Shown in pieces: positions 42,911 to 51,344 of a stretch of 64,000 nucleotides of DNA. A program made the translations under genes and the position numbers. Below the pieces are notes generated by a model that saw nothing but the letters and a program-made list of their open reading frames with translations, was not told the origin of the DNA and did not search any database. This stretch comes from Agathobaculum sp. NTUH-O15-33 (GTDB taxonomy: Bacteria; Bacillota; Clostridia; Oscillospirales; Butyricicoccaceae), in NCBI RefSeq assembly GCF_033193315.1, contig NZ_CP136187.1:3231501-3295500 (forward strand), read 5' to 3'. How positions within the stretch are numbered: position 1 is the first letter of the stretch; each line of letters opens with the position of its first letter.

Positions 42911-43141
42911 ATGGCTAAAGCAGGTATGCGCCGTCCCGATCCGGAGGCGCCGCACGGCACGGAAGCGCACCAGCGCAACCATTTTGCAAAGAACGCTACC
43001 GCGCCCGTTCCGGAATTACAGGGGCATGCAAAGCATGGACACGAAAAGGCTCGCCCCATTATAGAAAACGGCGACCGAACCCCGCTCAAGGTCTTTCATG
43101 AGCTCAAGGGCGACGGCTCCGTCGGCGACGCAACCCCTTAA
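42911..43141 (+). CDS. Conserved small basic protein
   Basis: 76 aa, hydrophilic; MAKAGMRRPDPEAPHGTEAH is a start I associate with small proteins conserved in spore-forming Firmicutes, though no function is known to me. Good GGAGG site. It follows the HMA-like gene by 17 bp and is closed by a terminator. Confidence 0.6.
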   Translation: MAKAGMRRPDPEAPHGTEAHQRNHFAKNATAPVPELQGHAKHGHEKARPIIENGDRTPLKVFHELKGDGSVGDATP

Positions 43142-43144
43142 ATC

Positions 43145-43171
43145 ACCGCCCCCTCGGGGGCGGTTTTTTAT
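43145..43171 (+). terminator. Rho-independent terminator
   Basis: Stem ACCGCCCC/GGGGCGGT with a three-base loop and a run of six T, 3 bases after the stop of the small basic protein. Confidence 0.88.
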
Positions 43172-43264
43172 CGCCTCGCTGTTCTGCAAGTCCCGATTAA
43201 CGGACTTGTTCTGTGGTATCATGGAATTATCCCCCTATACTGTGCTTCTTTTGGTCAAAATCCG

Positions 43265-43393
43265 TTGACAGGTACGCATAATCGTACTATTATAAGGTTA
43301 TACCAACCGCATGAACGCTATTGCGTACTTTCTGTATTCATGATAGTACTTATTTCAGTACTTGTCAATGCAAAAGAGCGTTTTTCAGTACTT
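43265..43393 (+). promoter_or_regulatory. Promoter and operator repeats of the Xre regulator
   Basis: TTGACA (43265-43270), 17-base spacing, TATTAT (43288-43293) gives a near-consensus sigma-A promoter. Downstream, AGTACTT occurs at 43345-43351, 43357-43363 and 43387-43393, with GTAC cores also inside the promoter spacer. These repeats between promoter and gene look like operators for the Xre protein itself. Confidence 0.65.
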
Positions 43394-43425
43394 TCAGCGT
43401 TGTGCACAAAAAGGAGCATACGTTT

Positions 43426-43782
43426 ATGACCGATCTGTACACAAATATTAAAGCCGCCTGCGCGGCACAGGGCATATCGCCCAGCGCCATGTGCCTGCGG
43501 CTTGGCATGAGCAAAAGCACCATGTCCGATCTAAAGGCGGGCAGAAAGAAATCGCTCACCTCGGAAACGCTCACAAGGATCGCTGAATTTCTGCATGTCA
43601 CGGCGGACGAACTGCTTTGCGGCACGGCACAAGAGAAGCCCGCCGGTAAACCGGCGGGCCTTCGGCGAGAAGATATCAAGTTCGCGGTCTTCGGTGACCC
43701 GGATGTGGACGACGACCTAATGGAAGACGTTATGGCGCTGGCGCGCACCATGATGGAGCAGCGGAAAAAGAAAGGAAAATAG
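43426..43782 (+). CDS. Xre-type HTH repressor (candidate tailocin repressor)
   Basis: 118 aa from ATG 43426 after AAGGAG. HTH: NIKAACAAQGISPSAMCLRL, MSKSTMSDLKAGRKKSLTSE, then a linker and a helical C-terminus rich in acidic residues. It is directly followed by an ImmA-like metallopeptidase (3-bp gap), the pair that controls many Gram-positive prophages and conjugative elements: the peptidase destroys the repressor on DNA damage. It lies beside the tail cluster, so it is the best candidate switch. Confidence 0.78.
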   Translation: MTDLYTNIKAACAAQGISPSAMCLRLGMSKSTMSDLKAGRKKSLTSETLTRIAEFLHVTADELLCGTAQEKPAGKPAGLRREDIKFAVFGDPDVDDDLMEDVMALARTMMEQRKKKGK

Positions 43783-43785
43783 CTC

Positions 43786-44217
43786 ATGACCCAGCGGGAG
43801 AAGCTTCGCGCGCTGGCGCGCGCGCAAGAGATCGACATCTATGAAACGCCCATGAAAAAAGCGGAAGCGCTGGCCGCCCAAGTGGGGGATACGTGCGCCA
43901 TCGCGCTCGATCCCGCCATGCTTCGCTCACAGGCGGATGAAACGGTTAAGCTCGCGCACGAGCTGGGCCACTGCATGCGCGGCGCGTTTTACACGGAGCT
44001 ATGCCCGTTGGAGACCCGCGGCCGGCACGAACACCGCGCCAACGTATGGGCGGCGCGGCGGCTGATCCCTTGGCCCCAGCTTCGCGCGGCGGTCGCTGCG
44101 GGCCTTACCGACCCGTGGGAGCTTGCCGAGCACTTCGGCGTAACCGAGTCCTTTCTCAACTGGACCGTCGCCTACTACACCGGCCAAAAGGGCTACCGCT
44201 TCACAAACGAACTATAG
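43786..44217 (+). CDS. ImmA/IrrE-type metallopeptidase (anti-repressor)
   Basis: 143 aa. The zinc motif HELGH (KLAHELGHCMRG) with a downstream EHRANVWAARRLIP fits the ImmA/IrrE family, soluble peptidases that cleave Xre-type repressors. Helical C-terminal half (ELAEHFGVTESFLNWTVAYY) is also typical. Co-transcribed with the preceding repressor. Confidence 0.85.
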   Translation: MTQREKLRALARAQEIDIYETPMKKAEALAAQVGDTCAIALDPAMLRSQADETVKLAHELGHCMRGAFYTELCPLETRGRHEHRANVWAARRLIPWPQLRAAVAAGLTDPWELAEHFGVTESFLNWTVAYYTGQKGYRFTNEL

Positions 44218-44247
44218 TATCCCGCGCAGCGACATCGCCTCGACGCT

Positions 44248-45063
44248 TTACTCGTCCGGCGTTGGAATAAACTGATTAATCTCTTTGGCCTGTTTGATCG
44301 CGTCCTTCAATATTTTCATCTGCTTCTCATCGAGTGGCGGTAACGATTTCAGCGTTTGCTGTGTTACCATATAAGTTTTCCACAATTTATTTTGGATCGC
44401 TTCCCGCTCTGCGCGCTCTTCCGGCGTCGCAACCGTGTCCCGCGCATCCTGCGTCTCCCGCTTATCCGCCAAGAAATAGCATTGTTTTACATCAGACAGT
44501 TCCTTTTTCAGTTCACGTACCGCGCCCATGATGCTGTTGAGCATTACCTCGTTCATCTCGTTTTTGCTTAAGCCCTCCTCGGGCATTTTTGCGCTCGATA
44601 ATTTAAGTAGCTTGATCAGTGAGTTGTAGCGCGGCTTGCTCTCGGTCTCTAAGATCGCCCGCCGGATGCAGTCCTGACTTTTCAGCACCTCGCTATATAG
44701 CAAACGGGGGTCATAGTCCAAACAGGAAATACCGTTGATATCAAAAATGCGCTCGGTCCCCTTTTCCTGCACAAGCACCACGGGCTTATCAAACGCCTGA
44801 CGGATGCCCAGCTCGAACAAAACGTTTGGGTTGCGCGTGCTCAGATCACAGACCGCCATCGGTGCTTGGATCAAATTTTCAATGATTTTAGCTTGAATCA
44901 GTCCACTGCTGGAATCCTCGTCCACTCGGTGCGGCTCATAGCCCGCTGACTCTATCGCGGGCCGGAAAATGTCGCGATAAATGCTTGCAAAATGTCCCTC
45001 GTCATAACCCGACGGGTCGCTGATCGGCATAATGACAAAGCACATGCCCTTCTTTTCCTCCAT
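44248..45063 (-). CDS. TIR-like / nucleoside 2-deoxyribosyltransferase-like fold protein
   Basis: 271 aa. N-terminal Rossmann-like domain: CFVIMPISDPSGYDEGHFAS, IYRDIFRPAIESAGYEPHRV, IENLIQAPMAVCDLSTRNPN, VLFELGIRQAFDKPVVLVQE. The conserved Glu in LFELG aligns with the catalytic Glu of this superfamily. The C-terminal half is helical. Relatives act as NAD- or nucleotide-cleaving effectors in some immune systems, but no sensor gene is adjacent, so a defence role is only a possibility. Confidence 0.65.
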   Translation of the reverse strand: MEEKKGMCFVIMPISDPSGYDEGHFASIYRDIFRPAIESAGYEPHRVDEDSSSGLIQAKIIENLIQAPMAVCDLSTRNPNVLFELGIRQAFDKPVVLVQEKGTERIFDINGISCLDYDPRLLYSEVLKSQDCIRRAILETESKPRYNSLIKLLKLSSAKMPEEGLSKNEMNEVMLNSIMGAVRELKKELSDVKQCYFLADKRETQDARDTVATPEERAEREAIQNKLWKTYMVTQQTLKSLPPLDEKQMKILKDAIKQAKEINQFIPTPDE

Positions 45064-45128
45064 CTATGCCACCCCATCTTTCTGTTTTTTTCATCATAGC
45101 ACAGCGCGCTGTATTTTCAAGCGCATAA

Positions 45129-45157
45129 AAGCGCCCGGATGGCAAAGTCCGGGCGCT
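45129..45157. terminator. Hairpin after the Xre gene
   Basis: AGCGCCCGGA/TCCGGGCGCT stem, 10 bp, loop of 8 bases. Placed between the ends of the Xre-like gene and the start side of the TIR-like gene; poor T run in either direction. Confidence 0.6.
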
Positions 45158-45160
45158 TCC

Positions 45161-45499
45161 TTATTTCTCCTCGCGGGCTTTCAGCATGATATTCGCGATC
45201 GCGTATAGCGATTCCGCGGCAAATTCGCGCTGGTCGGCATTGAGCGAAGCGATCGCTTCCGCGGCCAGCATGACCGGATCGAGCCGCTCGGTGCCGGTCA
45301 GCAGGTAATCGGTGCTCACTTGCAGCCCCTGCGCCAGACCGAGCGCGGTCTTTGCCGATATCCCCCGCGCACCATTCTCCACATTAGCCAAAAATTGGGG
45401 CGATATGTTCGCGGCTTCCGCCAATTCTTCCCTCGTCATATTTCGTTTTTCGCGCAGCGCACGGACGCGTCCACCTACAATTTGATAAAATTCTGCCAT
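45161..45499 (-). CDS. Xre-family transcriptional regulator
   Basis: 112 aa from ATG 45499 after AGGTG. HTH: VGGRVRALREKRNMTREELA, ANISPQFLANVENGARGISA, LAQGLQVSTDYLLTG. Short C-terminal helix. Divergent from the AbrB-like gene; the shared upstream region has a perfect 10-bp inverted repeat. Confidence 0.85.
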   Translation of the reverse strand: MAEFYQIVGGRVRALREKRNMTREELAEAANISPQFLANVENGARGISAKTALGLAQGLQVSTDYLLTGTERLDPVMLAAEAIASLNADQREFAAESLYAIANIMLKAREEK

Positions 45500-45570
45500 T
45501 TTATACACCTATTTAACCTATCGAATAAATCATTATTACTATAGTATATTTCCATAAGAACAAGTGAAAT

Positions 45571-45625
45571 AATCAATAGAATGCAATTATAATCTATTGA
45601 TTCAGTTGTCGAATCATGGTACAAT
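45571..45625 (+). promoter_or_regulatory. Promoter of the AbrB-like gene with overlapping operator
   Basis: Arms AATCAATAGA (45571-45580) and TCTATTGATT (45593-45602) form a perfect inverted repeat. The -35 TTGATT (45597-45602) is inside the second arm; 17 bases later comes TACAAT (45620-45625). A protein bound at the repeat would block this promoter. Confidence 0.65.
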
Positions 45626-45653
45626 TTGAGAAAAGATGGATGAAAGAGTGATA

Positions 45654-45905
45654 ATGATGAAAAGTACCGGTATTGTTAGGAAAGTAGATGAACTTGGCAG
45701 AATCGTGCTCCCTATGGAATTGCGCAGAACGCTGGATATCAGCGTGAGGGATTCTCTGGAAATTTATGTGGACGGCGACCAGATCGTTCTGAAAAAGTAT
45801 GAGCCCGCCTGTGTCTTTTGCGGAAACGCGAAATACGTCATCCATTATAAGAACAAAAATGTATGTAAGGGCTGCATGTATGATATTGCAAAAATCGCCG
45901 AGTAA
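45654..45905 (+). CDS. AbrB/SpoVT-like transition-state regulator with Cys-rich tail
   Basis: 83 aa from ATG 45654 (45636 and 45657 are alternatives). Swapped-hairpin AbrB domain: KSTGIVRKVDELGRIVLPME, LRRTLDISVRDSLEIYVDGD. The C-terminal CVFCGNAKY and VCKGCMYDI make a possible zinc site, typical of many clostridial AbrB-like proteins. DNA-binding global regulator. Confidence 0.88.
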   Translation: MMKSTGIVRKVDELGRIVLPMELRRTLDISVRDSLEIYVDGDQIVLKKYEPACVFCGNAKYVIHYKNKNVCKGCMYDIAKIAE

Positions 45906-45922
45906 ACCAAATACAGAGTAAG

Positions 45923-45959
45923 AGCGCGTTGCTTTCCGCTGCAACGCGCTTATTTTTTT
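45923..45959 (+). terminator. Rho-independent terminator
   Basis: Stem AGCGCGTTGC/GCAACGCGCT with an 8-base loop and a T-rich run; ends the AbrB-like transcript. Confidence 0.88.
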
Positions 45960-46133
45960 GCGAAAACGCCGCTCTGTCAACCATATATACAAAACGCATG
46001 GGCTTTATTTAGACAGAATTCATAGTTACAAACGCCAGATTTGCGTAACCTGTTTCATAACTTATATTTTATATTTACGCTGCGTCGGCAACAAGATATA
46101 CTGAGAGCACCACAAAAGAAAGGGAGAAAGAGT

Positions 46134-46937
46134 ATGAAGAAACTGATACTCAACGCGGATGATTTCGGCTATTCCTACGGCGTCAACTACGGTATTCTGG
46201 AAAGTCATCTGCGCGGTATTTTGACATCGACCACACTCATGGCGGGTATGCCGGGGTTTGACCATGCGGTTTCACTCGCGAAAGCCCATCCGACGCTCGG
46301 TATCGGCGTACACCTGACGCTCACCTGCGGCCGTCCGGTGCTTGGCGGCCACAAAACGCTCACGGAAGCAAACGGGACCTTCCACAGCCTTTCCTTCTAC
46401 AAACAGGAGGACACGGTGCTGGACCCAAACGAAGTCTACGACGAATGGAAGGCGCAGATCGAAAAGGTGCTCGTCTCCGGTATTGAACCGACTCACTTCG
46501 ATTCGCACCACCACGTACACATTTTCAAGGGGCTGGAATCCGTGTTCGTGCGCTTGGCCAAGGAATACGGCCTGCCGGTGCGCAATTCCAAGCCGAGCCG
46601 CACGGATGGCGATATCGAAGGCGTGCCGTGCCCGAACTGCCTGATCGATTTTATTGAAAGCTCAAACGTCCATTTTCACACCCCGCTGCCCGAATACGCG
46701 GTAGGCATTTGGGACTGCATGCAGCGCATCGTACGCGAAGCGTTTGAAACCATGGACACGGTGGAGGTCATGTGCCACCCTGCCTATCTTGATACGGACG
46801 TGATGCTCACCTCGTCTTTCAACCTGCACCGCATGTGCGAGGTCGACCTGCTCGTAAGCCCCGATACCCGGGCCTATGTGGAGCGGTTGGGCGTATCCCT
46901 TGCAAGCTATAAAGGATTATGGGAGGAACAGAAATGA
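46134..46937 (+). CDS. ChbG/YdjC-family carbohydrate deacetylase
   Basis: 267 aa from ATG 46134 after AAAGGGAG. LILNADDFGYSYGVNYGILE holds the metal-binding Asp pair, GIGVHLTLTCGRPVL and FDSHHHVHIFKGL the metal His residues. YdjC/ChbG enzymes remove acetyl groups from (phospho)chitooligosaccharides. Overlaps the PTS gene by 4 bp, and so is in one operon with an alpha-glucoside-type PTS and GH4 enzyme. Confidence 0.85.
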   Translation: MKKLILNADDFGYSYGVNYGILESHLRGILTSTTLMAGMPGFDHAVSLAKAHPTLGIGVHLTLTCGRPVLGGHKTLTEANGTFHSLSFYKQEDTVLDPNEVYDEWKAQIEKVLVSGIEPTHFDSHHHVHIFKGLESVFVRLAKEYGLPVRNSKPSRTDGDIEGVPCPNCLIDFIESSNVHFHTPLPEYAVGIWDCMQRIVREAFETMDTVEVMCHPAYLDTDVMLTSSFNLHRMCEVDLLVSPDTRAYVERLGVSLASYKGLWEEQK

Positions 46938-48353
46938 AAGCGGCACTGAACAGTTTAAAAAAGAAATTAGCGCAGCTTGGGCGCTCCATGCTTGTCCCGG
47001 TCACGGCTATGCCGGTCGCGGGCATTCTTTCCCGCATCGCGTCCGACGACATGCTGAACATTCCGCTGCTCAAGACGGCGGGCGACATCGTATTCGGCAA
47101 TATGGATATCTTGTTTGCGCTTGGCGCGGTGGTTGCGTTTGCCAAGGCAAAGGACAAAGTCTCACCCATGGTGGCGAGCTTGCTGTCCATCCTCGTACTG
47201 AAGGCCACCTTCGCTTCGCTGGATGATACCATCAACATGGGTATTTTCGCCGGCATCGTCGTGGGCTGCTTCACCGCGTGGATCTTTAACCACAGTAAGG
47301 AATGGAACACCCCTAAAATCTTTGACTTCTTTACGGGTGAAAAGTTCGTCATTACCTTAGCGCCCATCTTCACCGTCGCGCTCGGTTATGCGCTCAGCTA
47401 TATCTGGCCACCCATCCAGCTGCTGCTCGACGGCTTCGCCATCGGCATCGCCAGACTCGGCGCAATCGGCGTGTTTATCTTTGGTTTCTTGAACCGTCTG
47501 CTCATCCCGGTCGGCCTGCATCACGTGTTCAACTCGTACATTTACTTTAACCTTGGCTCCTATACCCAGCCGGACGGCACCGTCGTCACCGGCGAAATGA
47601 CCCGCTTCCTCGCGGGCGACCCGACCGCGGGCCTGTTCCTGTCCATGTTCTTCGTCGTCATGATGTTCGGCCTGCCCGGCGCGGCGCTCGCCATGTACAA
47701 GTGCGCCAAAAAGCGCAAAAGCGAGGTAAAGGGCCTGATGACCTCGTCCGCGATCACCTCGTTCGTCACCGGTATCACCGAGCCGCTCGAATTTTCCTTC
47801 ATGTTCGTCGCGCCGCAGCTTTATTTTGTGCACGCGCTGTATACCGGCCTTGCGGGCGCGGTGTGCTATCTGCTCCATATCCGGCTCGGCTTTTCCTCAG
47901 GCGGCAATATCATCGATATGACGCTCAACTGGGGCCTTGGCAGCAATGTGATTTTAATGATCCCGGTCGGTATCGTTTTCTTCCTGCTCTACTTCTTTAC
48001 CTTCCGTTTTCTTATCAACAAGTACGATCTGAAAACGCTTGGACGCGAGGATGATTTCATCGACTCACAGGAGATCACCGAGGAAGAAAAAGACCGCGAC
48101 CCTTTCCAACAAGAACTACGCCTACATGGCCAAGAAGATCGTCGAGAACCTTGGCGGAGCGGGCAATATCGAAAACATCGGCAAGTGTATGACCCGCCTG
48201 CGCGTCGAAACTCGCGACGCTTCTCTGATGAATCTGGACAAGATCAAGCAGATGGGCGTCAAGGGCGTGGTCACGCTATCGGATACAAGCATTCAGATCA
48301 TCATCGGCTCCGAGGTGCACAACGTCATGTCCGAGATCGAGCAGATCATTTAA
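46934..48353 (+). CDS. PTS EIICB, glucose/alpha-glucoside family, frameshifted
   Basis: EIIC (frame 2): KKKLAQLGRSMLVPVTAMPV, about ten TM helices, FLNRLLIPVGLHHVFNSYIY, SFVTGITEPLEFSFMFVAP. EIIB (frame 3): NKNYAYMAKKIVENLGGAGN, IENIGKCMTRLRVETRD with the phosphorylated Cys. The frames join after removal of one A from the run of five at 48087-48091 (giving EEEKTATLSNKN). Transports and phosphorylates a sugar, with EIIA supplied from elsewhere. Probably a homopolymer error. Confidence 0.85.
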
Positions 48354-48390
48354 ATCACCGTTTTCCTTGCTGTTTAGGAGGCATTATAGT

Positions 48391-49719
48391 ATGAAAAAGA
48401 ATAAATTTGTAGTCGTGGGCGCGGGCTCGTCCTACACCCCCGCGATCGTGGCCGTGCTGCTGTCCCGCAAGGACGACCTGAAGCTTAGCGAGATCGCCCT
48501 TTACGATATTGACGAAAAGCGCGTGCAGCGCACCGGCCGTTTCTGCGAGATGTACGCCGCCGAGCGCGCGGACGGCGTGCCCGTTACCTACACCACCGAT
48601 ATGGAAGAGGCGTTTCGCGGCGCGAACTTCCTCTTCGTTCAGATCCGCCCGGGCTGCAACCAGCAGCGCGAGAAGGACGAAAAGATCCCTCTCAGCCATA
48701 ATATCCTCGGGCAAGAGACCTGCGGCCTCGGCGGCTTCTCGTTCGCATTGCGCTGCATCCCCGCTATTCTCGATATTGTAGGCAAGGCGCAGGAGATCTG
48801 CCCGGACGCGTGGATCCTGAACTACTCCAACCCGGAGGCCATGATCTCGGAAGCGATCTACCGCACCTATCCGAACGCCAAGGCCCTATGCATCTGCGAT
48901 ATGCCGATCTCGCAGGAGGAGACCATCGCGGACTTCCTGCAGGTGCCCCATAAGGAATTGACCTTTCAGTACTTCGGCCTGAACCACTTCGGCTGGTTCA
49001 CCCATATTTACGATAAGGAAGGGCGCGACCTGCTGCCCGCCCTGCGCGAGCGGGTGCTCTCGGGCGAAAAAGTCAGCCTTGTCAACGCGGAGGCTGAGGA
49101 AAAGCACGATAACTACTGGGGCGAAATGTACGAGCATGCGATCGACGGTTTCCGCGCCTTCCCGGAGTTTTTCCCGTTGGTCTACATGTCCTATTACTAC
49201 TTCCACAATGAGATCGTATCTCACATGGACAAGGGCTATACCCGCGCCAATTACGTGCTCGATGTACGTGAAAAGGTTGTGTTTGACGACTGCGAGCGCT
49301 GCATCGAAGCCGGCACCACGAAGGGCAGCGCGCTGCACACCGGCGTGCACGGCAACTATATCGTCGATATTGCGAATGCGATCATCAACAACACCCGCGA
49401 ACGCTTCATCATCAATACGATGAACCGCGGCGCGATCGGCAACTTCAACCACGACGCGGTGGTCGAGATCCCCTGCTATGTCGGCTCGGCCGGCATCGAG
49501 CCGGTATCGGTCGGCTACATCCCGCAGTTCCATAAGTCCCTGATGGAAGCGCAGAAGGGCTATGAGAAGCTCGCGGTCGAAGCCGCGCTCACAGGTTCCT
49601 ACCAAAAGGCGCTCGAAGCGGTCCTGCTCAACCGTACGGTCCCCTCCTATGCGGTCGGCAAGGCTGTTTTGGACGAACTGATAGAGGCCAACAAGGGTTA
49701 CTGGAACGAATTAAAATAA
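48391..49719 (+). CDS. GH4 6-phospho-alpha-glucosidase
   Basis: 442 aa from ATG 48391 after TAGGAGG. N-terminal NAD-binding GAGSSYTPAIV, LNYSNPEAMISEAIY, and the subtype motif CDMP (LCICDMPIS), which marks 6-phospho-alpha-glucosidases of family GH4 (GlvA/MalH type), NAD and Mn dependent. It hydrolyses the phosphorylated alpha-glucoside delivered by the adjoining PTS. FGLNHFGWF is also conserved. Confidence 0.9.
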   Translation: MKKNKFVVVGAGSSYTPAIVAVLLSRKDDLKLSEIALYDIDEKRVQRTGRFCEMYAAERADGVPVTYTTDMEEAFRGANFLFVQIRPGCNQQREKDEKIPLSHNILGQETCGLGGFSFALRCIPAILDIVGKAQEICPDAWILNYSNPEAMISEAIYRTYPNAKALCICDMPISQEETIADFLQVPHKELTFQYFGLNHFGWFTHIYDKEGRDLLPALRERVLSGEKVSLVNAEAEEKHDNYWGEMYEHAIDGFRAFPEFFPLVYMSYYYFHNEIVSHMDKGYTRANYVLDVREKVVFDDCERCIEAGTTKGSALHTGVHGNYIVDIANAIINNTRERFIINTMNRGAIGNFNHDAVVEIPCYVGSAGIEPVSVGYIPQFHKSLMEAQKGYEKLAVEAALTGSYQKALEAVLLNRTVPSYAVGKAVLDELIEANKGYWNELK

Positions 49720-49742
49720 TTTCCCAAAGCCTCTATCGGAAT

Positions 49743-49778
49743 AAAAAAATCAGCTGCAAAGCCCGCAGCTGATTTTTT
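49743..49778. terminator. Bidirectional terminator
   Basis: TCAGCTGC/GCAGCTGA stem flanked by A and T runs on both sides; serves the GH4 operon and the facing acetyltransferase gene. Confidence 0.88.
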
Positions 49779-49878
49779 TATTTCTTTTTTATTATCAAAA
49801 GGACAACACAGGCGCAAAGAATGGCCGCGCCGACCGCGATCCAACGAGCGGTGTTCCTGTAAAACGCTTTCCTATGCT

Positions 49879-50466
49879 TTATCCCCCCATTTGCCCGCGA
49901 GCTCCGAAAAAGGGGATCAGGGGCGCGGGAACGTCCGGATGTTCGCCCAATAGCTTCTCCATCCAAACCATATCGTACCATGTGCCGAATTTGTAGCCGC
50001 ATTTGTGGAACCTTCCCACGATGGCGTATCCCAAATGCGTATGGAACTGCACGCTGTTTTGGGTCAGGTATGTATCCTCGTGTTCCGGATAGCCGATGCA
50101 CGCGTTCAGATTCAGGATATGCTGTGCTTTTGATAGTTCCTCCAATGCCCCGTACAGCTTTCGTCCAAGTCCGATCCCTCTTCTGCTCTCTTTCAGATAA
50201 ATGGAAACCTCCGCCGCCCAGTCGTAAGCCGCCCTGCCGACGAACGCGCCGGTGTAGGCATAGCCCAGTATCTCGCCGTTTTTCTCCGCCACGATGTACG
50301 GATACCGCTTAAGCGTGTTCTCTATTCTCTCCTGAAATGCGGCGAGACTCGGCGTCTCATATTCAAACGTAATGGCGGTCTTGCTGACATACGGCGCGTA
50401 GATCGCCAGTAGCTGCTCCGCGTCGGCCGTCGTTGCCGCGCGGATACGGATATCGTCGCTTTGCAT
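49879..50466 (-). CDS. GNAT acetyltransferase, phosphinothricin-acetyltransferase-like
   Basis: 195 aa from ATG 50466. IRIRAATTADAEQLLAIYAP, TAITFEYETPSLAAFQERIE, EVSIYLKESRRGIGLGRKLY (acetyl-CoA loop) and HTHLGYAIVGRFHKCGYKFG are the Pat/Bar-like pattern; substrates are small amines. Lies 17 bp after the RpiR gene and so is likely in its operon. A short hydrophobic reading follows it (ending 49778) but lacks a start codon. Confidence 0.85.
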   Translation of the reverse strand: MQSDDIRIRAATTADAEQLLAIYAPYVSKTAITFEYETPSLAAFQERIENTLKRYPYIVAEKNGEILGYAYTGAFVGRAAYDWAAEVSIYLKESRRGIGLGRKLYGALEELSKAQHILNLNACIGYPEHEDTYLTQNSVQFHTHLGYAIVGRFHKCGYKFGTWYDMVWMEKLLGEHPDVPAPLIPFFGARGQMGG

Positions 50467-50482
50467 CTTTTTGTTCTCCCGG

Positions 50483-51214
50483 TCAGGTGCGGTTGTGGTA
50501 AATCTCGAACATCTCTTCAAACGCTAAAATGCAGTAACCGAAAAAGTAATTGGACTGCGCGTTTTCAATATCGAACGGATGGTTGTCCTTAATGACGAAA
50601 ACCGTGTTGCAAAACTTTTTCAGATCGCTCTGCGGGTTGCCCGTGAACACGATCGTCGGGATCTTGGCCTGCTGGCAAAGCTTGGCCGCCTCGAGTGCAA
50701 ACGGATTGTTTCCGGATTTCGAGATGATGATCATCGTATCCAGCTTGTGATGGAAATTGCGAACGATGGTGTCGGCCTCTAAATAGTCCTGCGAGATCGC
50801 GGTGCACGCGCTGCTGATGAGCTTTTTCTCCAAATATTCCGCAATCAGGCGGGAGTAGCCTTGCCCATGTACGCAGATAAAGCCCTTGCGGTCCAGAATG
50901 TCAAAGAAATGCGCTACATCCTTTCTGTCGAAAACAAAATGCATTTCCTCTCGCAGCGCGTCCGGCAGTTGGCCGGACGCGGAGGAAAGCGTGTTTTTAA
51001 GCGAGTAGGTCATTTCCTTAAAACCGTCGAAGCCCAGCTTTTTGGATAAACGTATCACCGTCGCGGTCGAGGTGTAGCCCTTTTGGGCCACGCCCCGAAT
51101 GCCGATTTTGATCGCCTCGTCGATGTGGTTGACGAGGTACTCCATCACTTCGTTTTCCGTCTGCGACAGCTTGACCCCTTTATACAGTTTATCGATTATG
51201 GCACGATCGATCAT
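50483..51214 (-). CDS. RpiR-family sugar-phosphate regulator
   Basis: 243 aa from ATG 51214 after GAGGGG. N-terminal HTH (LSQTENEVMEYLVNHIDEAI; GYTSTATVIRLSKKLGFDGF) and C-terminal SIS domain (FICVHGQGYSRLIAEYLEKK; MIIISKSGNNPFALEAAKLC) that binds a phosphosugar. By analogy with the Bacillus malA-glvR-malP locus it likely controls the PTS/GH4 operon that faces it. Confidence 0.88.
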   Translation of the reverse strand: MIDRAIIDKLYKGVKLSQTENEVMEYLVNHIDEAIKIGIRGVAQKGYTSTATVIRLSKKLGFDGFKEMTYSLKNTLSSASGQLPDALREEMHFVFDRKDVAHFFDILDRKGFICVHGQGYSRLIAEYLEKKLISSACTAISQDYLEADTIVRNFHHKLDTMIIISKSGNNPFALEAAKLCQQAKIPTIVFTGNPQSDLKKFCNTVFVIKDNHPFDIENAQSNYFFGYCILAFEEMFEIYHNRT

Positions 51215-51344
51215 AAAGCCCCTCATATTCCCCGAAAGCGTTAGAAACAGCTGTTAAAATCATTGTAATACACCTTTCGCCGCAATTCAATAGCAAAAGG
51301 AAAGAAGGGTCTGCCCGAAAAAGCCAAGACCCTTAGTTATGCCC

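Noticed and set aside
49778..49878. Short hydrophobic peptide after the acetyltransferase gene
   Set aside because: The frame has no ATG, GTG or TTG at a sensible place.
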